Shown: positions 1-8,519, numbered from the stretch's first letter. The stretch is DNA of 56,246 nt from Pseudomonas juntendi (GCF_009932375.1 NZ_BLJG01000047.1:1-56246), one strand, 5' to 3'. Notes: generated by a model from the sequence alone, not told the origin. Translations and numbers: made by a program.

Positions 1-734
1 ATGCGGCTGCCGTAGCCGAACAGCGGCATCACGCCCTGCAGGCTCAACTGCTTGTCGAAGTCGGTACCGCCAATGTGCACGCCGCCCGTGGCCAGGATGT
101 CGCTCTGGCGCTCGGCCAGCAGGTGGCGCTCTGGCGACAGGCGGATCAAGGTGAAGTCCGAGGTACCCCCGCCAATGTCGACAATCAGTACCAGCTCTTC
201 GCGGCTGATGGTCGACTCGTAGTCGAACGCGGCGGCAATCGGTTCGTACTGGAACGACACGTCCTTGAAGCCGAGCTTGCGTGCCACCTCGGCCAGGGTG
301 TCCTCGGCCTCCTGGTCGGCGGCCGGGTCTTCGTCGACGAAAAATACCGGGCGCCCCAGCACGACCTGGTCGAACTCGCGGCCCGCGGCCGCCTCGGCAC
401 GCTTTTTCAGCTCGCCGATGAACATGCCCAGCAGGTCCTTGAACGGCAGGGCACTGCCCAGCACGCTGGTGTCGTGCTTGATCAGCTTGGAGCCCAGCAG
501 GCTTTTCAGCGAGCGCATCAGGCGGCCTTCGTAGCCTTCCAGGTACTCGTGCAGTGCCAGGCGGCCATAGACCGGGCGCCGCTCTTCAATGTTGAAGAAC
601 ACCACCGAGGGCAAGGTGATCTTGCCGTCTTCCAGGGCGATCAGCGACTCGACCCCAGGGCGGTGCCAGCCAACCGTGGAGTTGGAGGTGCCAAAGTCGA
701 TGCCCAGGGCACGGGCCGGGGTTACGTCAGACAT
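1..734 (-). CDS. Hsp70-family (YegD-like) chaperone, C-terminus outside window
   Basis: The N-terminal 244 residues of an Hsp70/actin-fold ATPase are visible; the gene runs off the left edge. The phosphate-1 loop reads [13 protein letters not shown] near residue 10, and a second nucleotide-binding stretch [11 protein letters not shown] is seen around residue 195, both typical of the Hsp70 ATPase. The region between (GRPVFF...[12 protein letters not shown]) resembles the short YegD branch rather than DnaK or HscA. The start is the ATG at 732-734 ([15 protein letters not shown]). It diverges from cbpA over a 175-bp gap, so the two chaperone genes may share control. Family is confident; the exact subfamily is less so because the substrate-binding half cannot be seen. 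Confidence 0.88.
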   Translation of the reverse strand, partial: MSDVTPARALGIDFGTSNSTVGWHRPGVESLIALEDGKITLPSVVFFNIEERRPVYGRLALHEYLEGYEGRLMRSLKSLLGSKLIKHDTSVLGSALPFKDLLGMFIGELKKRAEAAAGREFDQVVLGRPVFFVDEDPAADQEAEDTLAEVARKLGFKDVSFQYEPIAAAFDYESTISREELVLIVDIGGGTSDFTLIRLSPERHLLAERQSDILATGGVHIGGTDFDKQLSLQGVMPLFGYGSR

Positions 735-832
735 GGGAAAAGGCTTCCGGAGGCAAAACGGCCGCGCAGTTTATGCCAGTTGGCTACAGAATCAAGACCA
801 GTCGTCTGCGATGGAGCAAAGCCAAGGCGGTC

Positions 833-860
833 TTGAAAGGCTATGCTTGACCCCTATCTT
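833..860 (+). promoter_or_regulatory. Probable sigma-32 (RpoH) heat-shock promoter of cbpA
   Basis: CTTGAAA (833-839), a 12-base spacer, then CCCCTATCT (852-860) closely match the RpoH consensus CTTGAAA-N(11-16)-CCCCATNT. Transcription would begin around 867, about 40 bases before the cbpA ATG. A heat-shock promoter suits a DnaJ-type co-chaperone. Seen by eye only; no expression evidence. Confidence 0.7.
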
Positions 861-909
861 CAGTAGCATCTTCAGTTGCAACACGCACTTTCACATTGGT
901 GATCCACAG

Positions 910-1863
910 ATGGACTTCAAAGACTATTACAAGATACTTGGCGTAGAGCCCACGGCGGACGAGAAGGCGATCAAGGCCGCGTACCGCAAGCTGGCACGCA
1001 AGTACCACCCCGATGTCAGCAAGGAACGCGACGCCGAGGACAAATTCAAAGAGGCCAATGAGGCCTACGAGGTTCTGGGCGACGCGCAGAAACGCGCCGA
1101 GTTCGATGAGATCCGCAAGTATGGCGGCCAGCACGGCCGGCCATTCCAGGCGCCGCCGGGCTGGGAAAACCGCGGTGGCGGTGGCGGCTTCGAGGGCGGC
1201 GATTTCTCCGACTTCTTCAGCTCGATATTCGGCAACCGTGGTGGCAACCCCTTCGGTGGTGGCCGGCAGCAGCAACGCAGTGCCGGCAGGCGGGGGCAGG
1301 ACGTGGAACTTGAATTGGCCGTATTCCTTGAAGAAACTCTGAGCAAGGAGTCCAAGCAGATCAGCTTCCAGGTGCCGCAAACCAATGCCATGGGCCAGCG
1401 CACCGGTTTCACCACCAAAACCCTGAACGTGAAGATTCCGGCCGGGGTCACCGATGGCGAGCGTATCCGCCTCAAGGGCCAGGGCGCGCCGGGCAGTGGC
1501 GGCGGGGCCAATGGCGACCTGTTCCTGACCATTCGCATGGCACCGCACCCGCTGTTCGATGTTGAAGGCCATGACCTGATCATCACCGTGCCGCTGGCGC
1601 CATGGGAGGCTGCGCTGGGCACCAAGGTTGCGGTACCCACCCTGGACGGCAAGATCAACCTGACCATCCGCCCGGACAGCCAGAGCGGCCAGCGCCTGCG
1701 TGTACCGGGCAAAGGCTTGGCGAGCAAGCACGGTGAGCGCGGTAACCTGTATGCACAGCTGAAGGTGGTGATGCCGCCGGCATCCGACGAGTCTGCCCGC
1801 GAACTGTGGGCGAAGCTCGCCGAGAAAGCGGCGTTCAACCCGAGGACACAATGGAGTAAGTGA
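910..1863 (+). CDS. cbpA: Curved DNA-binding protein / DnaJ-class co-chaperone CbpA
   Basis: A 317-residue J-domain protein. Residues 1-70 are a J domain with the HPD motif at 33-35 (KYHPDVSK), which stimulates the Hsp70 ATPase. A Gly/Phe-rich linker lies around residues 95-130 ([15 protein letters not shown]). The rest is the DnaJ C-terminal substrate-binding double beta-domain ([27 protein letters not shown]). No cysteine zinc-finger is present, which separates CbpA from DnaJ. The ATG at 910 is chosen because the J domain begins immediately ([14 protein letters not shown]). It ends just before cbpM, the dedicated regulator, so the two are co-transcribed. Family knowledge: CbpA binds curved DNA and works with DnaK under stress. 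Confidence 0.95.
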   Translation: MDFKDYYKILGVEPTADEKAIKAAYRKLARKYHPDVSKERDAEDKFKEANEAYEVLGDAQKRAEFDEIRKYGGQHGRPFQAPPGWENRGGGGGFEGGDFSDFFSSIFGNRGGNPFGGGRQQQRSAGRRGQDVELELAVFLEETLSKESKQISFQVPQTNAMGQRTGFTTKTLNVKIPAGVTDGERIRLKGQGAPGSGGGANGDLFLTIRMAPHPLFDVEGHDLIITVPLAPWEAALGTKVAVPTLDGKINLTIRPDSQSGQRLRVPGKGLASKHGERGNLYAQLKVVMPPASDESARELWAKLAEKAAFNPRTQWSK

Positions 1864-1865
1864 TC

Positions 1866-2171
1866 ATGAGCAGCACCCTGATCGTTCAACTGGACATGCG
1901 TACCCTGTGTCAGGAAGCCGATGTCACGGCGGACTGCGTGATCGAAATCGTCGAGCACGGCATTGTCGAGCCTTCTGGCCGAACGCCAGAGGACTGGCTG
2001 TTTGACGATCAGGCGCCGTTGTTGGCCAAGCGCGCGGCCAAGCTGCACCGGGAACTGGAGCTGGAGTGGGAAGGGGTGGCGCTGGCGCTGGAGCTGTTGC
2101 AGGAAGTGCAGCAGCTGCGCAGCGAGAACAGCATGTTGAAGCAGCGGCTGGGCAGGTTTACCCAAATGTAG
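1866..2171 (+). CDS. cbpM: Chaperone modulator CbpM
   Basis: A 101-residue, mostly helical protein with a MerR-like N-terminal layout (LDMRTLCQEADVTADCVIEIVEHGIVEP, i.e. a helix-turn-helix followed by the EHGIVxP turn) and a C-terminal coiled-coil-like helix with hydrophobic heptads (LALELLQEVQQLRSEN). This matches CbpM, which binds the CbpA J domain and blocks both its co-chaperone and DNA-binding activities. The ATG at 1866 follows the cbpA stop at 1861-1863 by two bases, implying translational coupling; an in-frame GTG at 1860 is a less likely start. It is the last gene before a convergent acetyltransferase. Confidence 0.9.
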   Translation: MSSTLIVQLDMRTLCQEADVTADCVIEIVEHGIVEPSGRTPEDWLFDDQAPLLAKRAAKLHRELELEWEGVALALELLQEVQQLRSENSMLKQRLGRFTQM

Positions 2172-2187
2172 GCTTGCGCGCCGGCCT

Positions 2188-2228
2188 TTGTGGGAGTGGC
2201 CTTGTGTCGCGAAAGGGCCCTCCCACAA
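2188..2228. repeat. REP-like palindrome between convergent genes
   Basis: TTGTGGGAG (2188-2196) is mirrored by CTCCCACAA (2220-2228) around a GGCCTTGTGTCGCGAAAGGGCC core, the 'cttgtgtcgcga' variety of Pseudomonas REP. It sits between the cbpM stop (2171) and the convergent acetyltransferase stop (2240) and may serve as a transcript-end hairpin for both. Confidence 0.7.
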
Positions 2229-2239
2229 GCGGCCGCATT

Positions 2240-2755
2240 TCAGCCTGGTTCAGCTCCCGGGTTCAGTACCCGCTGCATGAAGGTCAAATCCAGCCAGCGG
2301 CCGAACTTCACGCCAACCTGGGGCATCTGCCCGGTCACCACGAAACCCAGCCGCTCATGCAGGCGGACCGACGCCGCATTGCCACTTTCGATGGCCGCGA
2401 CCATCACATGCTTGCCGCAGCTTTGTGCACGCTCGATCAGCGCGGCCATCAACACCGCCCCCAGCCCCTTGCCCCGCTGGTCGCCGCGGATGTACACCGA
2501 GTGCTCCACGGTCAGGCGGAAACCTTCAAACGGCCGCCAGTCGCCAAACGAGGCATAGCCCAGCACGCCCGTATCATCCACAGCCACCAGGATCGGATAG
2601 CCCTGCTGCGCACGGGCTTCGAACCAGGCCTGGCGGTTGGCCAGATCTACCGGGGTTTCGTTCCAGATCGCCGTGGTAGTGCGCACGGCGTCGTTGTAGA
2701 TATCGAGGATGCCCGGCACGTCGGCGGGCAGGGCATCGCGCAGCTGGTAACTCAT
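2240..2755 (-). CDS. GNAT N-acetyltransferase, phosphinothricin/methionine-sulfoximine type
   Basis: A 171-residue GNAT enzyme. The acetyl-CoA binding motif A is VYIRGDQRGKGLGAVLM (R-G-x-G-x-G/A type), followed by motif B NAASVRLHERLGFVVTG. The N-terminal stretch NDAVRTTTAIWNETP and the central GYASFGDWRPFEGFRLTVEHSVY are characteristic of the Bar/Pat/PitA clade, which acetylates phosphinothricin and methionine sulfoximine or related glutamate analogues. The ATG at 2753-2755 is preferred to an upstream in-frame TTG. It lies downstream of urtE in the same direction but after a separate start, so it may be read through from the urea operon. The exact substrate is inferred. Confidence 0.88.
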   Translation of the reverse strand: MSYQLRDALPADVPGILDIYNDAVRTTTAIWNETPVDLANRQAWFEARAQQGYPILVAVDDTGVLGYASFGDWRPFEGFRLTVEHSVYIRGDQRGKGLGAVLMAALIERAQSCGKHVMVAAIESGNAASVRLHERLGFVVTGQMPQVGVKFGRWLDLTFMQRVLNPGAEPG

Positions 2756-2786
2756 GACTGGGTCTCGCAAGTACGGTGCTTGCAGG

Positions 2787-3485
2787 TTAAATGGTTACCA
2801 GGCCGCGCACACCCTCGGCTTGCATGTTTTCGCCGCGCCCGCGCTGCACGATCTCGCCACGGGCCATGACCAGGTACTGGTCGGCCAGCTCTTCGGCAAA
2901 ATCGTAGAACTGCTCCACCAGCAGGATCGCCATGTCCCCCCGTGCGGCAAGGCGACGGATGACGGCGCCGATTTCCTTGATGACCGACGGCTGGATGCCT
3001 TCGGTCGGTTCGTCGAGGATCAGCAGGCGCGGCCGGCTGGCCAGGGCGCGGCCGATGGCCAGCTGTTGCTGCTGCCCGCCAGACAGGTCGCCGCCCCGGC
3101 GCTGCTTCATTTGCTCAAGCACCGGGAACAGCTCGTAGATGAAGGCTGGCACTTCGCGGGCCTCCCGCGCGGGGAAACGCGACAGGCCCATCAGCAGGTT
3201 CTCCTCGACGGTCAGGCGCGGGAAAATCTCACGGCCCTGGGGCACGTAGGCGATGCCGGCGTGTACGCGTTGCTGGGGTTTGAGCGCGGTAATCAGCTTG
3301 CCTTCCCATTCGATGCTGCCATCCCGGGCGGGCACCAGGCCCATCAGGCAGCGCAGCAGGGTAGTCTTGCCGACCCCGTTGCGGCCCAGCAGGCAGGTCA
3401 CTTCGCCGACTTTGGCTTCGAAGGAGAGGCCGCGCAGAATGTGGCTGCCGCCGTAGTATTGGTGCAGGGTGTCGATCTTGAGCAT
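2787..3485 (-). CDS. urtE: Urea ABC transporter ATP-binding subunit UrtE
   Basis: A 232-residue ABC ATPase of the LivF type. Walker A is GRNGVGKTT (about residues 34-42), the signature is LSGGQQQQLAIGRAL, and Walker B is RLLILDEPTEGI followed by a switch histidine-equivalent region (ILLVEQFYDFA). The EGIQPSV variant after Walker B is typical of UrtE. It is the fifth gene of the leftward operon urtABCDE and pairs with UrtD to power urea import through UrtBC. It is separated from urtD by a REP pair, the only large gap in the ATPase part of the operon. A start ATG at 3483-3485 fits family length. Confidence 0.95.
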   Translation of the reverse strand: MLKIDTLHQYYGGSHILRGLSFEAKVGEVTCLLGRNGVGKTTLLRCLMGLVPARDGSIEWEGKLITALKPQQRVHAGIAYVPQGREIFPRLTVEENLLMGLSRFPAREAREVPAFIYELFPVLEQMKQRRGGDLSGGQQQQLAIGRALASRPRLLILDEPTEGIQPSVIKEIGAVIRRLAARGDMAILLVEQFYDFAEELADQYLVMARGEIVQRGRGENMQAEGVRGLVTI

Positions 3486-3512
3486 GTTGGTGTTCCTGAA
3501 AGTGTTGCTGTG

Positions 3513-3622
3513 CCTGTGCCGGCCTATTCGCGGGTGAACCCGCTCCTACAGGGACCGCACAGATTTCAAGACTTGTGCATTACCTGTGGGAGCGGGTTTA
3601 CCCGCGAATAGGCCGGCACAGG
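3513..3622. repeat. Inverted REP pair between urtD and urtE
   Basis: Two near-identical REP units face each other: CCTGTGCCGGCCTATTCGCG (from 3513) and its complement ending at 3622, each with the GCGGGTNNACCCGCTCC core. Together they could fold into one long hairpin inside the urt transcript and reduce urtE relative to urtD. Confidence 0.9.
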
Positions 3623-3631
3623 TATCCCTGT

Positions 3632-4489
3632 CTAGCGGCCCAGGTACACCTCGACCACCCGCTCATCCGCCTGCACCTGCTCCAGCGACCCTTCTGCCAG
3701 CACACTGCCCTGGTGCAGCACGGTCACGTGGTCAGCGATGCTGCCGACGAACCCCATGTCGTGCTCGACCACCATCAGCGAATGCTTGCCGGCCAAGCCC
3801 TTGAACAGCTCGGCGGTGAACTCGGTCTCGGCATCGGTCATGCCCGCCACGGGCTCATCCAGCAACAGCAACTGCGGCTCTTGTACCAGCAGCATGCCGA
3901 TTTCGAGGAACTGCTTCTGCCCGTGCGACAGCAGGCCCGCCTGGCGCTGGGCCAGCGGCAGCAGGCGCAAGGTTGTCAGCACCTCTTCGATGCGCTGGCG
4001 CTGCTCGCCGCTCAGGCGTGCAGCCAGGCTGGCCCATACCGATTTGTCGGTCTTCAGCGCCAGCTCCAGGTTCTCGTACACCGTCAGCGCCTCGAACACC
4101 GTGGGTTTCTGGAACTTGCGGCCAATCCCGGCTTGGGCGATCTGGTACTCGCCCAGGCGGGTCAGGTCGAGGGTGTCGCCAAAGTAGGCCGTGCCGCTGT
4201 CTGGGCGGGTCTTGCCGGTGATCACGTCCATCAGGGTGGTCTTGCCGGCGCCATTGGGGCCGATGATGCAGCGCAACTCGCCCACCCCGATATACAGGTT
4301 GAGCGCGTTCAGCGCCTTGAAACCGTCAAAGCTGACACTGATGTCTTCCAGGCTCAGCACCGTGCCGTGGCGGGTATCCAGGCCCGCCTTGCGGGTGTGG
4401 CCCAGGCCGATGGCGTCGCGGCCGGCGCCGAGCGGGTCGAATACCGGTTCGAGCATGAATTCGGGATGCACCGGGGGCACGCCTCTCAT
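3632..4489 (-). CDS. urtD: Urea ABC transporter ATP-binding subunit UrtD
   Basis: A 285-residue LivG-type ATPase. After about 45 family-typical N-terminal residues the ABC domain starts at LSLEDISVSFDGFKAL. Walker A is GPNGAGKTT; the signature is LSHGQKQFLEIG, a UrtD/LivG variant of LSGGQ; Walker B is LLLLDEPVAGM; the switch region is MVVEHDMGFVG. The ATG at 4487-4489 overlaps the urtC stop by 4 bases, so translation is coupled. An in-frame open stretch extends upstream inside urtC but codes nothing recognisable. Confidence 0.95.
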   Translation of the reverse strand: MRGVPPVHPEFMLEPVFDPLGAGRDAIGLGHTRKAGLDTRHGTVLSLEDISVSFDGFKALNALNLYIGVGELRCIIGPNGAGKTTLMDVITGKTRPDSGTAYFGDTLDLTRLGEYQIAQAGIGRKFQKPTVFEALTVYENLELALKTDKSVWASLAARLSGEQRQRIEEVLTTLRLLPLAQRQAGLLSHGQKQFLEIGMLLVQEPQLLLLDEPVAGMTDAETEFTAELFKGLAGKHSLMVVEHDMGFVGSIADHVTVLHQGSVLAEGSLEQVQADERVVEVYLGR

Positions 4490-5565
4490 GGCTGGCTCCT
4501 TTTTTTCAACAGGCCGACCACGCCCTTGGGCAGGTACAGGGTGACGAGAATGAACAGCGCACCGAGGAAGAACAGCCAGAATTCCGGGAAGGCCACGGTG
4601 AACCAGCTTTTCATGCCATTGACCAGGCCGGCGCCGAGCAACGGCCCGATCAGCGTGCCACGGCCACCAAGGGCTACCCACACGGCGGCTTCGATGGAGT
4701 TGGTCGGCGACATTTCGCTGGGGTTGATGATGCCCACCTGGGGCACGTACAGCGCCCCGGCCAGGCCGCACAGCACGGCGCTGAGCACCCACACCAGCAG
4801 CTTGAAGCCGCGCGGGTCGTAACCGCAGAACATCAGGCGGTTCTCGGCGTCGCGCACTGCGGTCAGCAGGCGGCCGAACTTGCTGCGGGTCAGCCGCCAG
4901 CACAGGTACAGGCTGGCCAGCAGCAGGCCGACCGTCAGCAGGAACAACACGGCGCGGGTACCTTGCGCGGTGATGTCGAAGCCCAGAATGGTGCGGAAGT
5001 TGGTGAAGCCGTTGTTGCCGCCGAAGCCGGTTTCGTTGCGGAAGAACAACAGCATGCCGGCGAAGGTCAGGGCTTGGGTCATGATCGAGAAGTACACACC
5101 CTTGATCCGCGAGCGGAAGGCGAACCAACCGAACACCAGCGCCAGCAGCCCAGGGGCCAGCACCACCAGGCACAGGGCCCAGGCAAAATGCTGGGTTCCG
5201 GCCCAGTACCATGGCAGCTCGGTCCACGACAGAAAAGCCATGAACCCGGGCAGGCCGTCCCCGGCCGCCTGGCGCATCAGGTACATGCCCATGGCATACC
5301 CGCCCAGGGCGAAGAACAGGCCGTGGCCCAGTGACAGCAGGCCGGCGTAGCCCCAGACCAGGTCCAGGGCCAGGGCGACGATGGCGTAGCAGAGAATCTT
5401 GCCTACCAAGGTCAGGGTATAGGCCGACACTTGCAAGGCGTGGTCCGCCGGGAGCAGCGACAACAGCGGCAGGGCGACCAGCAGCAGGGTGACGACGGCG
5501 CCGATGGCCAGCGACAGGCGCGGCCCGGCCTTTTGCGTAGCGGTGACTAGCAGTGGCTGGTTCAT
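4486..5565 (-). CDS. urtC: Urea ABC transporter permease UrtC
   Basis: A 359-residue membrane permease of the LivM family with about ten hydrophobic segments. The hallmark LDLVWGYAGLLSLGHGLFFALGGY lies near residue 80, and the EAA-like loop GGRGTLIGPLLGAGL near residue 300. It forms the inner-membrane channel with UrtB for urea. The ATG at 5563-5565 overlaps the urtB stop (TGATG junction); the ending overlaps urtD. Both junctions mean tight co-translation. The charged C-terminus (LLKKRSQP) is cytosolic. Confidence 0.95.
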   Translation of the reverse strand: MNQPLLVTATQKAGPRLSLAIGAVVTLLLVALPLLSLLPADHALQVSAYTLTLVGKILCYAIVALALDLVWGYAGLLSLGHGLFFALGGYAMGMYLMRQAAGDGLPGFMAFLSWTELPWYWAGTQHFAWALCLVVLAPGLLALVFGWFAFRSRIKGVYFSIMTQALTFAGMLLFFRNETGFGGNNGFTNFRTILGFDITAQGTRAVLFLLTVGLLLASLYLCWRLTRSKFGRLLTAVRDAENRLMFCGYDPRGFKLLVWVLSAVLCGLAGALYVPQVGIINPSEMSPTNSIEAAVWVALGGRGTLIGPLLGAGLVNGMKSWFTVAFPEFWLFFLGALFILVTLYLPKGVVGLLKKRSQP

Positions 5566-7052
5566 CAGTCGATTACCCGTCCCTTGAGGGCGAACAGGCC
5601 TTGCGGGCGCTTCTGGATGAACAGAATGATCAACGCAAGGATGAGGATCTTGCCGAGTACGGCGCCGATCTGGGGTTCCAGCAGCTTGTTGGCAATACCA
5701 AGGCCAAACGCCGCCCACAGGCTCCCGGCCAGTTGCCCGACCCCGCCGAGCACCACCACCAGGAACGAGTCGATGATGTAGCTCTGGCCCAGGTCCGGGC
5801 CGACGTTGCCCACCTGGCTCAGGGCTACGCCGCCCAGCCCGGCAATGCCCGAGCCAAGGCCGAAGGCCAGCATGTCGACGCGCCCGGTAGACACACCGCA
5901 GCATGCCGCCATGTTGCGGTTCTGGGTCACCGCCCGCACGTTCAGGCCCAGCCGCGTGCGGTTGAGCAGCAGCCAGGTCAGCAGCACCACCGCCAGGGCG
6001 AAGCCGATGATCACCAGGCGGTTGTAGGGCAGCACCAGGTTGGGCAGCAGCTGGATGCCGCCCGACAACCATGCCGGGTTGCTGACTTCGACGTTCTGCG
6101 CGCCGAACAGCAGGCGGATGGCCTGGATCAGGATCAGGCTGATCCCCCAGGTGGCCAGCAGGGTTTCCAGTGGGCGGCCATACAGGTGGCGGATGACCGT
6201 GCGCTCCAGCGCCATGCCGACGCCGGCGCTGATGGCGAAGGCCACCGGCAGGGCGATCAGCGGATAGAACTCGATGGCACCCGGGGCATAACGCTGCACC
6301 AGCACCTGGACCATATAGGTGCTGTAGGCGCCGAGCATCAGCATCTCGCCATGGGCCATGTTGATCACGCCCAGCAGGCCGAAGGTGATCGCCAGGCCGA
6401 GCGCCGCCAGCAGCAGGATCGACCCCAGCGACAGGCCACTGAAGGCCTGGCCGAGCAGCTCGCCGAACAGCAGCTTGCGCTGCACCTGGGCCAGGCTGGT
6501 TTCGGCAGCGGTGCGCACGCCCGGGTCGCTTTCCGCGTCGGGTTGCAGCAGCGCTTCAAGGCGCGTGCGGGCCAGCGGGTCGCCGGTTTCCCCCAGCAGG
6601 CGTACGGCGGCCAGGCGTACGGCGGGGTCGCTGGCGCCCAGTTGCAAATTGGCCAGGGCCAGGCCCAGGGCTGCGTGTACGGCAGCGTCCGGCTCGCTGG
6701 CGAAGCGCCGGTCGAGGAACGCCATTTGCGCCGGTTGTGCGCTTTTTTGCAGTTGCTGGGCGGCAGCCAGGCGGGTGTCGCTGTCGGCGCTGAGCAACTG
6801 GTGGCTGGCCAGGGCATTGTCGATCAAGCCGCGCAGGCGGTTGTTCAGGCGCAGCTTGCGGGTGTCGTCGGCGGCGATGCGGCCCTGGCGCAGGTTTTCC
6901 AACAGCGGCAGGCGTGCAGCATCGGGTTGCGCTGCCCAGTTTCCGAGCAGTTGGGCCTGCTCCGCGGGCTTGGCGGTGAGGAAGAATTCGCCCTCGCTGG
7001 CGTGGGTTGCCAAGGGCATTAGCAGGAGAAGTGTGAGCAGGAGTCTGAGCAT
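5565..7052 (-). CDS. urtB: Urea ABC transporter permease UrtB
   Basis: A 495-residue LivH-type permease with the long N-terminal extension typical of UrtB. Residues 1-20 are a signal peptide (MLRLLLTLLLLMPLATHAS). Residues 20-190 are a helical, HEAT-like periplasmic domain (SDPAVRLAAVRLLGETGDP). The permease part then starts at LGSILLLAALGLAITFGLLGVINMAHGEMLMLGAY, which is the LivH/UrtB hallmark. The ATG at 7050-7052 is chosen because it begins a clean signal peptide; an upstream in-frame ATG would only add residues translated from the REP region. It follows urtA after a REP pair and overlaps urtC. Confidence 0.94.
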   Translation of the reverse strand: MLRLLLTLLLLMPLATHASEGEFFLTAKPAEQAQLLGNWAAQPDAARLPLLENLRQGRIAADDTRKLRLNNRLRGLIDNALASHQLLSADSDTRLAAAQQLQKSAQPAQMAFLDRRFASEPDAAVHAALGLALANLQLGASDPAVRLAAVRLLGETGDPLARTRLEALLQPDAESDPGVRTAAETSLAQVQRKLLFGELLGQAFSGLSLGSILLLAALGLAITFGLLGVINMAHGEMLMLGAYSTYMVQVLVQRYAPGAIEFYPLIALPVAFAISAGVGMALERTVIRHLYGRPLETLLATWGISLILIQAIRLLFGAQNVEVSNPAWLSGGIQLLPNLVLPYNRLVIIGFALAVVLLTWLLLNRTRLGLNVRAVTQNRNMAACCGVSTGRVDMLAFGLGSGIAGLGGVALSQVGNVGPDLGQSYIIDSFLVVVLGGVGQLAGSLWAAFGLGIANKLLEPQIGAVLGKILILALIILFIQKRPQGLFALKGRVID

Positions 7053-7083
7053 GCGGGCAATCCTGGAAATCGGTGTTGGATTC

Positions 7084-7165
7084 TTCGCGGGTAAACCCGC
7101 TCCTACAGGGATTTCACCGGTCCAGAGGGCAGTGGGGATCCTGTGGGAGCGGGCAAGCCCGCGAA
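7084..7165. repeat. Inverted REP pair between urtA and urtB
   Basis: TTCGCGGGTAAACCCGCTCC (from 7084) faces GGAGCGGGCAAGCCCGCGAA (ending 7165), with matching CCTGT/ACAGG flanks. It lies in the only sizeable gap between the binding-protein gene and the permease genes, a position where a stabilising hairpin would leave excess urtA message. Confidence 0.9.
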
Positions 7166-7190
7166 TGGGCTGCAAAGCAGCCCCCTGCAC

Positions 7191-8456
7191 TCAGTTACCT
7201 TTCACGGCGTAATCTGGCCGCTTGTCATTGCCTGGAATGAACGGGCTCCATGGCTGCGCCCGCAGCGGCTGCTCGGTTTCCCAGACCACGCTGAACTGCC
7301 CGTCATCCTGGATCTCGCCGATCATCACCGGTTTGTGCAGGTGGTGGTTGGTCTTGTCCATGGTCAGGGTGAAGCCTGACGGTGCCTTGAAGGTCTGGCC
7401 GGCCAGGGCCTCGCGGACCTTGTCCACGTCGGTGGACTTGGCTTTCTCAACCGCCTGGGCCCACATGTGGATGCCCACGTAGGTGGCCTCCATCGGGTCG
7501 TTGGTTACCGCCTTGTCGGCACCTGGCAGGCCTTTGGCCTTGGCGTAGGCTTTCCAGTCGGCGACGAACTTCTGGTTGACCGGGTTATCCACCGACTCGA
7601 AGTAGTTCCACGCCGCCAGGTGGCCCACCAGCGGCTTGGTATCGATACCGCGGAGCTCTTCTTCGCCCACCGAGAACGCCACCACCGGCACGTCGGTGGC
7701 TTTCAGGCCCTGGTTGGCCAGTTCTTTGTAGAACGGCACGTTGGAGTCGCCGTTGACCGTGGAGATGACCGCCGTCTTGCCGCCTGCGGAGAACTTCTTG
7801 ATGTTGGCGACGATGGTCTGGTAGTCGGCGTGGCCGAACGGCGTGTACACCTCTTCGATGTCCTTGTCGGCCACGCCCTTGCTGTGCAGGAAGGCCCGCA
7901 GGATCTTGTTGGTGGTGCGAGGGTAGACGTAGTCGGTGCCCAGCAGGAAGAAGCGCTTGGCGCTGCCGCCGTCTTCGCTCATCAGGTATTGCACCGCAGG
8001 GATGGCTTGCTGGTTGGGGGCGGCGCCGGTGTAGAACACGTTTGGCGACATCTCTTCACCCTCGTACTGCACGGGGTAGAAAAGCAGGCCGTTGAGTTCC
8101 TCGAACACGGGCAGCACCGACTTGCGCGACACCGAGGTCCAGCAGCCGAACACCACCGCGACCTTGTCCTGGGTCAGCAGCTGGCGGCTCTTCTCGGCGA
8201 ACAGCGGCCAGTTGGAGGCCGGGTCGACCACCACCGGTTCGAGCATCTTGCCGTTGACCCCGCCTTTGGCGTTGATTTCCTCGATGGTCATCAGCGCCAT
8301 GTCCTTGAGCGACGTCTCGGAAATGGCCATGGTCCCCGACAGCGAATGCAGGATGCCGACCTTGATGGTTTCGGCGGCCTGGATACTCCAGCTCAGGCCC
8401 ATTGCCGCAATCGATGCGCTGAGGGTAAAGGCCTTGATCAGACTACGACGCTTCAT
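7191..8456 (-). CDS. urtA: Urea ABC transporter substrate-binding protein UrtA
   Basis: A 421-residue periplasmic binding protein of the type-1 (LivJ/AmiC/UrtA) fold. Residues 1-27 are a signal peptide with a basic MKRRSLIK start, cleaved near SIQAAETIK. The mature part opens with VGILHSLSGTMAISETSLKD, the UrtA hallmark, followed by NAKGGVNGKMLEPVVVDPAS. It captures urea in the periplasm and hands it to UrtBC. It is the first gene of the operon and follows a sigma-54-type promoter, consistent with induction under nitrogen limitation through NtrC in related bacteria. No urease genes are visible in this window. Confidence 0.96.
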   Translation of the reverse strand: MKRRSLIKAFTLSASIAAMGLSWSIQAAETIKVGILHSLSGTMAISETSLKDMALMTIEEINAKGGVNGKMLEPVVVDPASNWPLFAEKSRQLLTQDKVAVVFGCWTSVSRKSVLPVFEELNGLLFYPVQYEGEEMSPNVFYTGAAPNQQAIPAVQYLMSEDGGSAKRFFLLGTDYVYPRTTNKILRAFLHSKGVADKDIEEVYTPFGHADYQTIVANIKKFSAGGKTAVISTVNGDSNVPFYKELANQGLKATDVPVVAFSVGEEELRGIDTKPLVGHLAAWNYFESVDNPVNQKFVADWKAYAKAKGLPGADKAVTNDPMEATYVGIHMWAQAVEKAKSTDVDKVREALAGQTFKAPSGFTLTMDKTNHHLHKPVMIGEIQDDGQFSVVWETEQPLRAQPWSPFIPGNDKRPDYAVKGN

Positions 8457-8503
8457 GTGCTCTCTCCGCTGGTTTTTATGTGTTGGGCAAGCGGGAGGAG
8501 CGT

Positions 8504-8519
8504 TGCAAGGGGTGTGCCT
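8504..8519 (-). promoter_or_regulatory. Probable sigma-54 (-24/-12) promoter of urtA
   Basis: Read on the minus strand, AGGCAC-ACCCC-TTGCA matches the RpoN consensus TGGCAC-N5-TTGCA with the invariant GG and GC at the correct spacing. It lies 48-63 bases before the urtA ATG, leaving a leader of roughly 35 bases. It fits nitrogen control of urea uptake. No convincing NtrC site pair could be drawn by eye upstream. Confidence 0.68.

Noticed and set aside
5553..7022. A 489-codon plus-strand frame opposite urtB
   Set aside because: Antisense shadow of urtB; low complexity (Gln/His/Ala) with no start context or family pattern.
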